A stretch of DNA of 5,310 nt from NCBI GenBank assembly GCA_027080755.1, contig JALWQC010000280.1:1-5310 (forward strand), in the 5' to 3' direction. Below, in pieces: positions 1 through 5,310 of the stretch. The notes below the pieces were generated by a model, which did not search any database, had not been told where the DNA came from, and saw only the letters and a list, made by a program, of their open reading frames with translations. Source of the DNA: Paracoccaceae bacterium (GTDB lineage: Bacteria; Pseudomonadota; Alphaproteobacteria; Rhodobacterales; Rhodobacteraceae). Made by a program: the position numbers and the translations under genes. Positions within the stretch are counted from its first letter, which is position 1, and every line of letters begins with the position of its first letter.

Positions 1-645
1 CTGGTAGGGTAGTTCCTGATGCAGACGCAGGGTCAGTTTTTCGCGTGTGATCTCGGCTGCCAACATCCGGAGCGACAGATCCGCGATCTGGTCTTCGGGG
101 TATAGCCACGGGCCTTCGGGCAGTTTCCCCGCCAGCCAGCCTTTCAGATCCTCGACCCCGTGGCCCTTTTCCGCCGAAATCATGAAGGTTTCGGCAAAGT
201 CGAACCGGTTGTTCATATCCTGTGACAGGGCCAGCAGGGTGTCGGATTTCACCCGGTCGATTTTGTTGATGGCCAGCGCCACCGGCCGGTCATCCGTGCG
301 TTCGGAAAGAGAGTCCAGAATGGCCTCCACCCCCTTGGTAATGCCGCGATGGGCCTCTATCAGCAGAACAACCATGTCGGCATCCGCAGCGCCGGTCCAG
401 GCGGCGGCCACCATGGCGCGGTCCAGCCGGCGGCGCGGGCGGAACAGGCCAGGGGTGTCGACAAAAATCAGCTGGGTCCGGTCCTTGATCGCGACGCCTC
501 GAATGCGGGCGCGTGTGGTCTGGACTTTGTGCGTGACGATGGAGACCTTGGCCCCCACCATCCGGTTAAGCAGGGTGGATTTGCCGGCGTTCGGCTCCCC
601 GATCAGGGCGACATAGCCGCAGCGGGTATCGGGGGATTCAGCCAT
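1..645 (-). CDS. era: GTPase Era, 3' end cut by the window edge
   Basis: Era is a cytoplasmic GTPase that binds the 3' end of 16S rRNA and helps mature the 30S subunit. The frame is open from an ATG at 645-643 to the left edge, giving 215 residues of a protein usually near 300. All main G-domain motifs are visible: P-loop GEPNAGKS (16-23), the switch I region with QTTR (42-45), DTPG (63-66), NKID (127-130) and SAEK (157-160). The last 15 visible residues ([15 protein letters not shown]) match the linker and start of the C-terminal KH RNA-binding domain, most of which lies outside. The start is supported by a strong TGGAGG ribosome binding site (652-657) six bases upstream. The first eight bases overlap the end of rnc, as expected for the widespread rnc-era pair. 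Identity is very secure; nothing looks broken in the visible part. Confidence 0.96.
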   Translation of the reverse strand, partial: MAESPDTRCGYVALIGEPNAGKSTLLNRMVGAKVSIVTHKVQTTRARIRGVAIKDRTQLIFVDTPGLFRPRRRLDRAMVAAAWTGAADADMVVLLIEAHRGITKGVEAILDSLSERTDDRPVALAINKIDRVKSDTLLALSQDMNNRFDFAETFMISAEKGHGVEDLKGWLAGKLPEGPWLYPEDQIADLSLRMLAAEITREKLTLRLHQELPYQ

Positions 646-1327
646 TTTTGGCCTCCAGTTGTTTTAGAAGGGCGCTGGCAGCAGCCTGCTGTGCCGCGCG
701 TTTGCTTGTGGCGGTGGCGCGGGATTTGGCGCCGTTTTTCAGCTGAGCCTCGATGATAAAGGTCGGGGCGTGATCCGGGCCGCTGCGTTCGATTTCTGCA
801 TATTTCGGCGGGGGCATGCCGCGTGCTTGTGCCCATTCCTGCAAGTTTGATTTCGGGTCTGCGGCGCTTTCCTCGGCCTGTTCGATGCGTTTTCCCCATA
901 ACCGCAGCACGGTTTTCCGCGCCGTTTCAAAATCGCTATCAAGGTAAACGGCCGCGATCACGGCCTCCATCGCGTCGCCCAGCAGGGCCATTTTGCGCCG
1001 TCCGCCCGACATCATTTCGGACCGGCCCAGCATCAGGGCGGCCCCCAGATCGATTTCCTGGGCCACCTCGGCGCAGGTTTCCTTGCGCACCAGGGCGTTG
1101 AGGCGCGGGGCCAGCTTGCCCTCGGTCGCCTCGGGATCATCCTTTAGAAGGGCCTCGGCGATAACCATGCCCAGCACGCGGTCGCCCAGAAATTCCAGCC
1201 GCTGGTTATCCGGTCGTGTGGCTGTGGACAGCGAAGAATGGGTAAGGGCGCGGTGCAGCAACTCGGGCTCGGAAAAAGGATGCCCGAGCCGTTTCATAAA
1301 GTCCCGTGTGGTTGCGGATAGTTTCAC
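638..1327 (-). CDS. rnc: Ribonuclease III
   Basis: RNase III cuts double-stranded RNA as a homodimer and processes rRNA precursors and structured mRNAs in the cytoplasm. The 229-residue protein has the usual two domains. The catalytic domain carries the signature [13 protein letters not shown] (41-53), and the metal-binding acids correspond to E45, D49, D118 and E121 (the latter two in [15 protein letters not shown]). The double-stranded RNA-binding domain spans about 157-226 and ends in the basic, alanine-rich helix [15 protein letters not shown] chose the GTG at 1327-1325: it overlaps the lepB stop as GTGA, has AAAGG six bases upstream (1334-1338), and gives a family-like N-terminus ([10 protein letters not shown]). 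The frame continues to an ATG at 1360, but that lies inside lepB and adds 11 unlikely residues. The 3' end overlaps era by eight bases. No room exists before it for a leader of its own, so it probably depends on upstream transcription and coupled translation. Confidence 0.95.
   Translation of the reverse strand: MKLSATTRDFMKRLGHPFSEPELLHRALTHSSLSTATRPDNQRLEFLGDRVLGMVIAEALLKDDPEATEGKLAPRLNALVRKETCAEVAQEIDLGAALMLGRSEMMSGGRRKMALLGDAMEAVIAAVYLDSDFETARKTVLRLWGKRIEQAEESAADPKSNLQEWAQARGMPPPKYAEIERSGPDHAPTFIIEAQLKNGAKSRATATSKRAAQQAAASALLKQLEAKNG
652..657 (-). promoter_or_regulatory. Ribosome binding site of era
   Basis: The minus strand reads TGGAGG, an almost perfect match to the anti-Shine-Dalgarno sequence, six bases before the era ATG. 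It lies within the last codons of rnc, so ribosomes finishing rnc pass directly over it. It is the strongest ribosome binding site in the window and fixes the era start. Confidence 0.8.
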
Positions 1328-2133
1328 TGGATACCTTTGAAGTAGCGGTCCGAACGCCATGTCCAGAACATCAGCAGGGATTTGCCCGCGGACGAGAACA
1401 TAATCCGGTCGGCCCGCCCGATAATATTTTCCGCCGGCACGAAGCCCACCCCGTGCGCCAGTTGCGAGAAACGGCTGTCCAGCGAATTGTCGCGGTTATC
1501 CCCCATAAAGAAATAATGCCCCGCGGGGACCACATATTCCTTGGTATTATCGGCCCGTTCGTCGCGGATATTCAGGACCTCATGCACCACGCCGTTGGGC
1601 AGGGTTTCAAGGGCGCGTTCCTTGATACATTCGCCCCCGATCGCCGGAGTCCGGTTGAAACAGCGCGGAAAATTGCCGGCCGGGCCCTGTTTTTCGTAGG
1701 TCTCGATGAAGGGTTCTATCGGTTCCTGTTTGGCCTCTACCCCGTTGATGAACAGGACGCCGTTTTTCATCTGGATACGGTCGCCGGGCAGGCCGATCAG
1801 ACGTTTGATATAGTCCTGACCCGTGACGGGATGTTTGAAAACGACGACATCGCCAAGCTTCGGTTCGCTGCCCAGAAGCCGCCCCTCGCGGCCTTTGGCA
1901 AAGCCGCAGAAGTCCACGCCGAACATGCTGGGACAAGAGGCATAGGAATAGCCGTAGGCGAATTTGTTAACAAAAAGGAAATCCCCGATCAGCAGGGTGG
2001 ATTTCATCGAGCCCGAAGGGATCCAGAACGGCTGGAACAGCAGGGTGCGGATCAGGCCGGCCAGAAGCAGGGCGTAAACGATGGTTTTTATCGTTTCCAT
2101 GATACCGCCTTCGTTATTGGTTTTGCTTGCCAT
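1324..2133 (-). CDS. lepB: Signal peptidase I
   Basis: LepB is the inner-membrane serine protease that removes signal peptides from exported proteins on the periplasmic face. The 269-residue product has one N-terminal membrane anchor (about 15-33), unlike E. coli LepB with two. Family S26 motifs are in order: [15 protein letters not shown] with the nucleophile at S42, [12 protein letters not shown] with the general-base lysine K110, and [11 protein letters not shown] (211-221). Cysteines 158 and 169 sit in the region of the disulfide loop known in E. coli; a further pair, C67 and C76, lies in an insert after the first catalytic box. I chose the ATG at 2133-2131 because the N-terminus [10 protein letters not shown] resembles related proteins and AAAGGA (2144-2149) precedes it by 10 bases. 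The open frame reaches back to 2193, into the acpS stop, and a start at 2100 (METIKT) is also possible. The gene ends in a GTGA overlap with rnc. Confidence 0.95.
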   Translation of the reverse strand: MASKTNNEGGIMETIKTIVYALLLAGLIRTLLFQPFWIPSGSMKSTLLIGDFLFVNKFAYGYSYASCPSMFGVDFCGFAKGREGRLLGSEPKLGDVVVFKHPVTGQDYIKRLIGLPGDRIQMKNGVLFINGVEAKQEPIEPFIETYEKQGPAGNFPRCFNRTPAIGGECIKERALETLPNGVVHEVLNIRDERADNTKEYVVPAGHYFFMGDNRDNSLDSRFSQLAHGVGFVPAENIIGRADRIMFSSAGKSLLMFWTWRSDRYFKGIQ

Positions 2134-2164
2134 CGGGGGAATTTCCTTTATCAATTGCGTTTGC

Positions 2165-2193
2165 CTTGTCGCGCGCGGGCGCGGCGGTGTCAA
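2165..2193 (-). promoter_or_regulatory. Possible promoter in front of lepB
   Basis: The minus strand carries TTGACA (2193-2188), a perfect sigma-70 type -35 hexamer, overlapping the acpS stop codon. At 17 bases spacing the -10 position reads GACAAG (2170-2165), which is a poor match to TATAAT; at 18 bases it reads ACAAGG, also poor. The spacer is almost pure G and C. Alphaproteobacterial promoters often have a better -35 than -10 element, and this is the longest gap in the window (56 bases), so an internal promoter for lepB-rnc-era is plausible. Chance occurrence is equally possible. Confidence 0.3.
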
Positions 2194-2603
2194 GTTTCAG
2201 TGGCGGAAATCGGCACAGCCTCTATGACCACAAAGGCCTGCGCCCAGGGGTGGTCGTCTGTCAGGGTGACGTGGATCACGGGTTTGTGACCGGGCGGGGT
2301 CATTTTCGCCAGCCTGTCGGCCGCCCCGCCGGTGACCTGCATCACGGGCTGGCCGGTGCGCAGGTTGGTGACGCCCATTTCATTCCAGGCAACTCCCATA
2401 CGCAAACCGGTCCCCAGCGCCTTGGAACAGGCCTCTTTCGCGGCCCAGCGTTTGGCGTAGGTGGCGACGGTCTGTTCCCGATGGTCGGCGGTTGCACGTT
2501 CGATATTGGTAAACACCCGTTTCAGGAACCGGTCGCCAAAGCGGTTTATCGTGCCTTCTATCCGCTCGATATTGGCAAGGTCCGATCCGATCCCGATGAT
2601 CAC
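2190..2603 (-). CDS. acpS: Holo-[acyl-carrier-protein] synthase
   Basis: AcpS moves the 4'-phosphopantetheine arm of coenzyme A onto a serine of acyl carrier protein, turning apo-ACP into the active carrier for fatty acid synthesis. The 137-residue product is of normal length for this small cytoplasmic enzyme. Its two signatures are clear: [13 protein letters not shown] near the N-terminus with the metal-binding D8, and [16 protein letters not shown] with E57. The C-terminal part ([19 protein letters not shown]) also fits the family. The start is GTG at 2603-2601, overlapping the pdxJ stop as GTGA, with GAGGG (2610-2614) six bases upstream; no ATG lies nearby and the motif GIGSD begins at residue 4, so a later start is excluded. 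Pairing with pdxJ is conserved across many proteobacteria. Translation is probably coupled to pdxJ. Confidence 0.95.
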   Translation of the reverse strand: MIIGIGSDLANIERIEGTINRFGDRFLKRVFTNIERATADHREQTVATYAKRWAAKEACSKALGTGLRMGVAWNEMGVTNLRTGQPVMQVTGGAADRLAKMTPPGHKPVIHVTLTDDHPWAQAFVVIEAVPISATET

Positions 2604-3388
2604 GCAGCGCCCTCGCCAAAGGTTTCGGTGCGGGCCTCGTTCATCAGGGCGCGCATTTTCAGGATTGCGGCTTCGAGGCCGATAAAAATGGCCTCGCCGA
2701 TGATGAAATGTCCGATGTTCAGTTCCATGATTTCCGGCAGGGCGGACAGGCTCTGGACCGAATTATAGGTGATTCCGTGGCCTGCGTGGACCTCCAGCCC
2801 CAGAGAATGGCCAAGGGCGGCCATCTCGCGGATGCGTGCGAATTCTGCGGCGGCAAATGCCTGATCGCCGTCCTCTATCGCATCGCAATACGGCCCCACA
2901 TGAAGTTCCACGACCGAGGCCCCGATCCGCGCCGCCGATTCCACCTGTGCTTTGTCGGCGGCGATAAACAGGGATACGCGACATCCGGCCTGTCGCAGGG
3001 GGGCGATGAAATGGGCCAGTGCGTTTTCGTCGCGTGCCACATCCAGCCCGCCCTCGGTCGTGCGTTCCTCGCGTTTTTCGGGGACGATGCAGACGGCGTG
3101 CGGCTTGTGACGCAGTGCGATGGCCTGCATTTCCGCCGTGGCTGCCATTTCGAAGTTGAGCGGGATTTCCAGATTGGCGGACAGGGCCTCGATATCGCTG
3201 TCGGTGATATGGCGCCGGTCTTCGCGCAGGTGGGCGGTTATGCCGTCGGCGCCGGCCTGTTGCGCCAGAAGGGCGGCGCGCAAAGGGTCGGGATAGGCAC
3301 CGCCGCGGGCATTGCGCACCGTTGCAACATGGTCGATATTGACGCCCAGACGCAGACGGCCCAGCGGTTTTGTGAGGGTATTTGACAT
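2600..3388 (-). CDS. pdxJ: Pyridoxine 5'-phosphate synthase
   Basis: PdxJ condenses 1-deoxy-D-xylulose 5-phosphate with 3-amino-2-oxopropyl phosphate to give pyridoxine 5'-phosphate, the ring-closing step of the DXP-dependent vitamin B6 route. The protein has 262 residues, slightly longer than E. coli PdxJ because of an N-terminal extension of about eight. It contains [16 protein letters not shown] (15-30), HLREDRRHI (53-61), NFEMA (78-82), [16 protein letters not shown] (102-117) and AGHGITY (202-208). H53, E80 and H204 align with the catalytic H45, E72 and H193 of E. coli. I chose the ATG at 3388-3386 ([10 protein letters not shown]). The frame runs back to 3490 inside the DUF2062 gene, but those 34 residues are basic and unlike the family. 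No clear Shine-Dalgarno sequence precedes the chosen ATG, so the exact start is less sure than the identity. Confidence 0.96.
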   Translation of the reverse strand: MSNTLTKPLGRLRLGVNIDHVATVRNARGGAYPDPLRAALLAQQAGADGITAHLREDRRHITDSDIEALSANLEIPLNFEMAATAEMQAIALRHKPHAVCIVPEKREERTTEGGLDVARDENALAHFIAPLRQAGCRVSLFIAADKAQVESAARIGASVVELHVGPYCDAIEDGDQAFAAAEFARIREMAALGHSLGLEVHAGHGITYNSVQSLSALPEIMELNIGHFIIGEAIFIGLEAAILKMRALMNEARTETFGEGAA

Positions 3389-3390
3389 GG

Positions 3391-3401
3391 TGCGACTCGC
3401 A
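3391..3401. repeat. 11-base palindrome just before pdxJ
   Basis: The 34-base gap between the DUF2062 gene and pdxJ contains TGCGACTCGCA, two perfect 5-base arms around one central base, ending two bases before the pdxJ ATG. It is too short for a terminator and no T-run follows. It occupies the position where a ribosome binding site would be expected, and none is obvious. It may be chance. Confidence 0.3.
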
Positions 3402-3422
3402 GTTTGAAAGGTTGAGGGCAGG

Positions 3423-4076
3423 TTAATCGGCTTTGCGCGTGCTGTCAGCCGATGATTTTTGTGCCGCCCGTTCCGCCCGCCGTGCGGCAATGATAGCCCG
3501 CCGGCGCAATTGATAGCTGCGGATGGCCGGTAGTGTCAGATAATAGGTCAGCAGGGCCGCCGCCCCGCCCAGTATCAGGCTGCCCAGCATATAGGGCAGG
3601 AATATATCGACGAAAAAGCTGTGCAATCCGGCCGTTGACGGCGCCCCGATTCCGACCCAGCTTTTGGCCGTGACCCACATGGAATGGAAGGCCTGGCGGA
3701 AGGTCATCATGATCGATTCCGGGGCCTCGCCGCCGGTCTCGTGGCCCATCAGCATCCGGCCGAATTTCATTGTTGTGGCGATAATGACCGGAAAGGTCAG
3801 AGGGTTGCCGAACCATGTCGTGATCAGGGCGGCGACGACATTGCCCCGTAACAGAAAAGTCAGAAAAATGGCCATCAGCATGTGCAGGCCGAACAGGGGG
3901 GAAAAGCAGACAAATACGCCGATTGCCGCCCCGAGGGCGATTTTATGCGGGGTATCGGGAATGCGCCGGACCCTGTGGCCCATGTAGCGCAACCCGCGAT
4001 CCCAGCCCTTTTTGGGAAGAAACATCCCGCGCAGCCGTTGCCACAGGGTTTGTTTGTCCCGCCTTTTGAATACCAT
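3423..4076 (-). CDS. DUF2062 family inner-membrane protein, function unknown
   Basis: This 217-residue protein belongs to the DUF2062 family by the paired motifs [21 protein letters not shown] (about 45-65) and GNPLTFP (90-96). It has a basic N-terminus (about 1-45, with MVFKRRDK and many arginines), two close hydrophobic segments (about 47-75 and 80-103), a polar central stretch (104-155), a third hydrophobic segment (about 156-182) and a strongly basic tail rich in R, K and A. This predicts an inner-membrane protein with about three membrane passes. No catalytic motif is visible and the family has no established role known to me. The ATG at 4076-4074 is 12 bases after the rsh stop; AAGGA ends only one base before the ATG, too close for a normal site, while AGGG (4088-4091 region) lies about 10 bases upstream. 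The N-terminal MVFKRR matches what I recall of related proteins. It is probably co-transcribed with rsh and pdxJ. Confidence 0.88.
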   Translation of the reverse strand: MVFKRRDKQTLWQRLRGMFLPKKGWDRGLRYMGHRVRRIPDTPHKIALGAAIGVFVCFSPLFGLHMLMAIFLTFLLRGNVVAALITTWFGNPLTFPVIIATTMKFGRMLMGHETGGEAPESIMMTFRQAFHSMWVTAKSWVGIGAPSTAGLHSFFVDIFLPYMLGSLILGGAAALLTYYLTLPAIRSYQLRRRAIIAARRAERAAQKSSADSTRKAD

Positions 4077-4088
4077 GTCCTTGCGACC

Positions 4089-5310
4089 CTATTCCCTGGC
4101 TTCAGCCCTTCTGGTGCGGGCGACACTGGCGATATCGGTGTCGGCCTCCAGTGCGGTCTGGATACGATGCAGATGGGTGATGTCGCGGACCTGCAAGGCG
4201 ATTTCCACGCGGTAGAAATCGGATTTTTTGTCCGTGAACGTCATATCCGAGATATTCGCGTTATGCTCTCCGATCAAGGTGCAAATGCGCCCCAGAACGC
4301 CGGCGTCGTTGGCCATGATGACCTCTATGCTGACCAGATGCTCGGCGCTGGACATGCCGTCGGTCCAGCGCAGGTCGATCCAGCGTTCGGGCTGGTCCTC
4401 GAACTGCACAAGGGAATCGCAATCGATGGCATGGACAACAACGCCCTGTCCGTGGGTGGAAATGCCGACGATGCGTTCGCCGGGCAGGGGCTGGCAGCAG
4501 GGGGCGATGATATGGCTTTGCCCCTCGGCCAGACCGATAACATGGGCCTCGGTGTTTGTTGTGGCGGGCAGGTCGGATTGCACCAGTTCGGGGTAAAGCG
4601 TGTTGACCAGATCCGCGCCGGTAATTTCGGTAGAGCCAAGGCGCGCCAGCAACTCGTCCGCGTTGGGCAGGGACATCTGTTTTGCGGCCGTTTCCAATGC
4701 CTTGTCGGTGGCTTTCTTGCCGATTTTTTCCAGCGCCACCCGGGCGATTTCGCGGCCAAGCCGGATGTGGGCGCTTTTGTGGTCTTCACGCAGACTGCGC
4801 CGGATGGCGGATTTGGCGCGGCCGGTGACGACCATTTCTTCCCAGCTGGGTTGCGGGCGCTGGCCCTCGGCGCGGATGATTTCCACCGATTGCCCGTTGC
4901 GCAACCGGGTCCAGAGCGGCACCCGTTTGCCATCCACCTTGACCCCGACACAGCTGTCCCCGATCCGGGTGTGGATCGCATAGGCAAAGTCGATCGGGGT
5001 GGCCCCGCGCGGCAAATTGACGACCTCCCCTTTGGGGGTGAAGCAGAATACCTGGTCCTGAAACATCTCCAGCTTCACATGTTCCAGAAAATCATTCGGG
5101 TTTTCGGCTGCCTCGAAACGTTCGGTCAGGTCGTGCAGCCAGTGGAAAGGATCCACGGCAAAGGGGTTTTCCGCCGGCGCGCCATCACGATAGGACCAGT
5201 GCGCGGCAACGCCGGATTCGGCGACAACATGCATTTGCCCCGTGCGGATCTGGATTTCCACCCGCTTGCCATCGCGCCCCGACACCGCGGTATGGATAGA
5301 GCGGTAGCCG
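4089..5310 (-). CDS. rsh: Bifunctional (p)ppGpp synthetase/hydrolase (RelA/SpoT homologue), 5' end cut by the window edge
   Basis: Rsh enzymes make and usually degrade the stringent-response alarmone (p)ppGpp. The frame is open through the right edge, so 406 C-terminal residues of a protein usually above 700 are seen. Visible residue 1 begins GYRSIHT, the guanine-binding part of the synthetase domain, followed by EIQIRT (18-23) and ESGVAAHWSYR (31-41). A TGS domain follows at about 84-145 (VFCFTPKGEVVNLPRGAT, FAYAIHTRIGD), then a helical stretch, a conserved cysteine-pair region with APCCQPLPGERIVG (CC at 271-272) and HGQGVVVHAIDC, and a C-terminal ACT domain at about 326-398 starting VSIEVIMANDAGVLG. 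The hydrolase domain and most of the synthetase lie outside, so hydrolase activity cannot be judged here; 'bifunctional' is inferred from the usual single Rsh of alphaproteobacteria. A GTG at 5285-5283 sits inside the synthetase domain and is not the start. The gene ends with TAG 12 bases before the DUF2062 gene. Confidence 0.95.
   Translation of the reverse strand, partial: GYRSIHTAVSGRDGKRVEIQIRTGQMHVVAESGVAAHWSYRDGAPAENPFAVDPFHWLHDLTERFEAAENPNDFLEHVKLEMFQDQVFCFTPKGEVVNLPRGATPIDFAYAIHTRIGDSCVGVKVDGKRVPLWTRLRNGQSVEIIRAEGQRPQPSWEEMVVTGRAKSAIRRSLREDHKSAHIRLGREIARVALEKIGKKATDKALETAAKQMSLPNADELLARLGSTEITGADLVNTLYPELVQSDLPATTNTEAHVIGLAEGQSHIIAPCCQPLPGERIVGISTHGQGVVVHAIDCDSLVQFEDQPERWIDLRWTDGMSSAEHLVSIEVIMANDAGVLGRICTLIGEHNANISDMTFTDKKSDFYRVEIALQVRDITHLHRIQTALEADTDIASVARTRRAEARE

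Noticed and set aside
47..616. Plus-strand open frame opposite era
   Set aside because: The minus strand encodes all Era G-domain motifs here; the plus-strand product is low-complexity, rich in serine and arginine, as is typical of a shadow frame.
2170..2187. GC-rich run between acpS and lepB as an intrinsic terminator
   Set aside because: The run of C and G could fold weakly, but no stable stem with a following T-run is present, and the downstream genes fit the same operon.
1306..2289. Long plus-strand open frame (327 codons) opposite lepB
   Set aside because: It lies wholly antisense to a clear lepB and parts of its neighbours, its translation shows no recognisable domain, and long antisense frames are expected in GC-rich genes with biased third positions.
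2708..3385. Plus-strand open frame of 225 codons opposite pdxJ
   Set aside because: It is a mirror of a conserved pdxJ, with no recognisable motif and no convincing ribosome binding site.
3389..3490. Upstream extension of pdxJ by 34 codons
   Set aside because: The extension overlaps the end of the DUF2062 gene, is basic and unlike PdxJ, and family similarity begins shortly after the ATG at 3388.
4325..4987. Minus-strand 220-codon frame within rsh in another reading frame
   Set aside because: The rsh frame carries the TGS, cysteine-pair and ACT motifs without a break; the alternative frame is rich in proline, alanine and arginine and unlike any family I recognise.
5283..5285. GTG as start of a 398-residue Rsh-like protein
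   Set aside because: The frame stays open upstream and reads GYRSIHTA directly before it, so this valine is internal to the synthetase domain and the gene simply runs off the window.

Overview
The window looks like ordinary core chromosome from an alphaproteobacterium, most likely Rhodobacterales (Rhodobacter/Roseobacter group). This rests on the GC-rich coding sequence, on protein details that resemble that group (for example the short single-anchor LepB starting MASK, and an MVFKRR-type DUF2062 protein), and on the gene order. The organism is inferred by recognition; no database search was made.

All seven genes lie on the minus strand and are transcribed from right to left: rsh (relA/spoT type, 5' part cut off by the right edge), a DUF2062 membrane protein, pdxJ, acpS, lepB, rnc and era (3' part cut off by the left edge). 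The spacing is very tight. There are 12 bases between rsh and DUF2062, 34 between DUF2062 and pdxJ, a 4-base GTGA overlap between pdxJ and acpS, 56 between acpS and lepB, a 4-base GTGA overlap between lepB and rnc, and an 8-base overlap between rnc and era. No non-coding stretch exceeds 56 bases, so the set reads as one operon. A possible internal promoter with a consensus -35 hexamer lies in front of lepB.

The genes serve central growth functions: (p)ppGpp metabolism (Rsh), pyridoxal phosphate synthesis (PdxJ), activation of acyl carrier protein (AcpS), cleavage of signal peptides (LepB), double-stranded RNA processing (RNase III) and 30S ribosome maturation (Era). The content matches the E. 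coli lepB-rnc-era-recO-pdxJ-acpS cluster, but here pdxJ-acpS lies upstream of lepB, and rsh plus a DUF2062 gene are attached in front.

I found no mobile element, CRISPR array, tRNA or rRNA gene, intrinsic terminator, prophage or toxin-antitoxin signature, and no sign of a new system. The DUF2062 protein is the only gene without a known function. The points most worth a second look are that protein, the missing space for an E. coli-type RNase III leader, the coupled GTG starts, and the possible lepB promoter.
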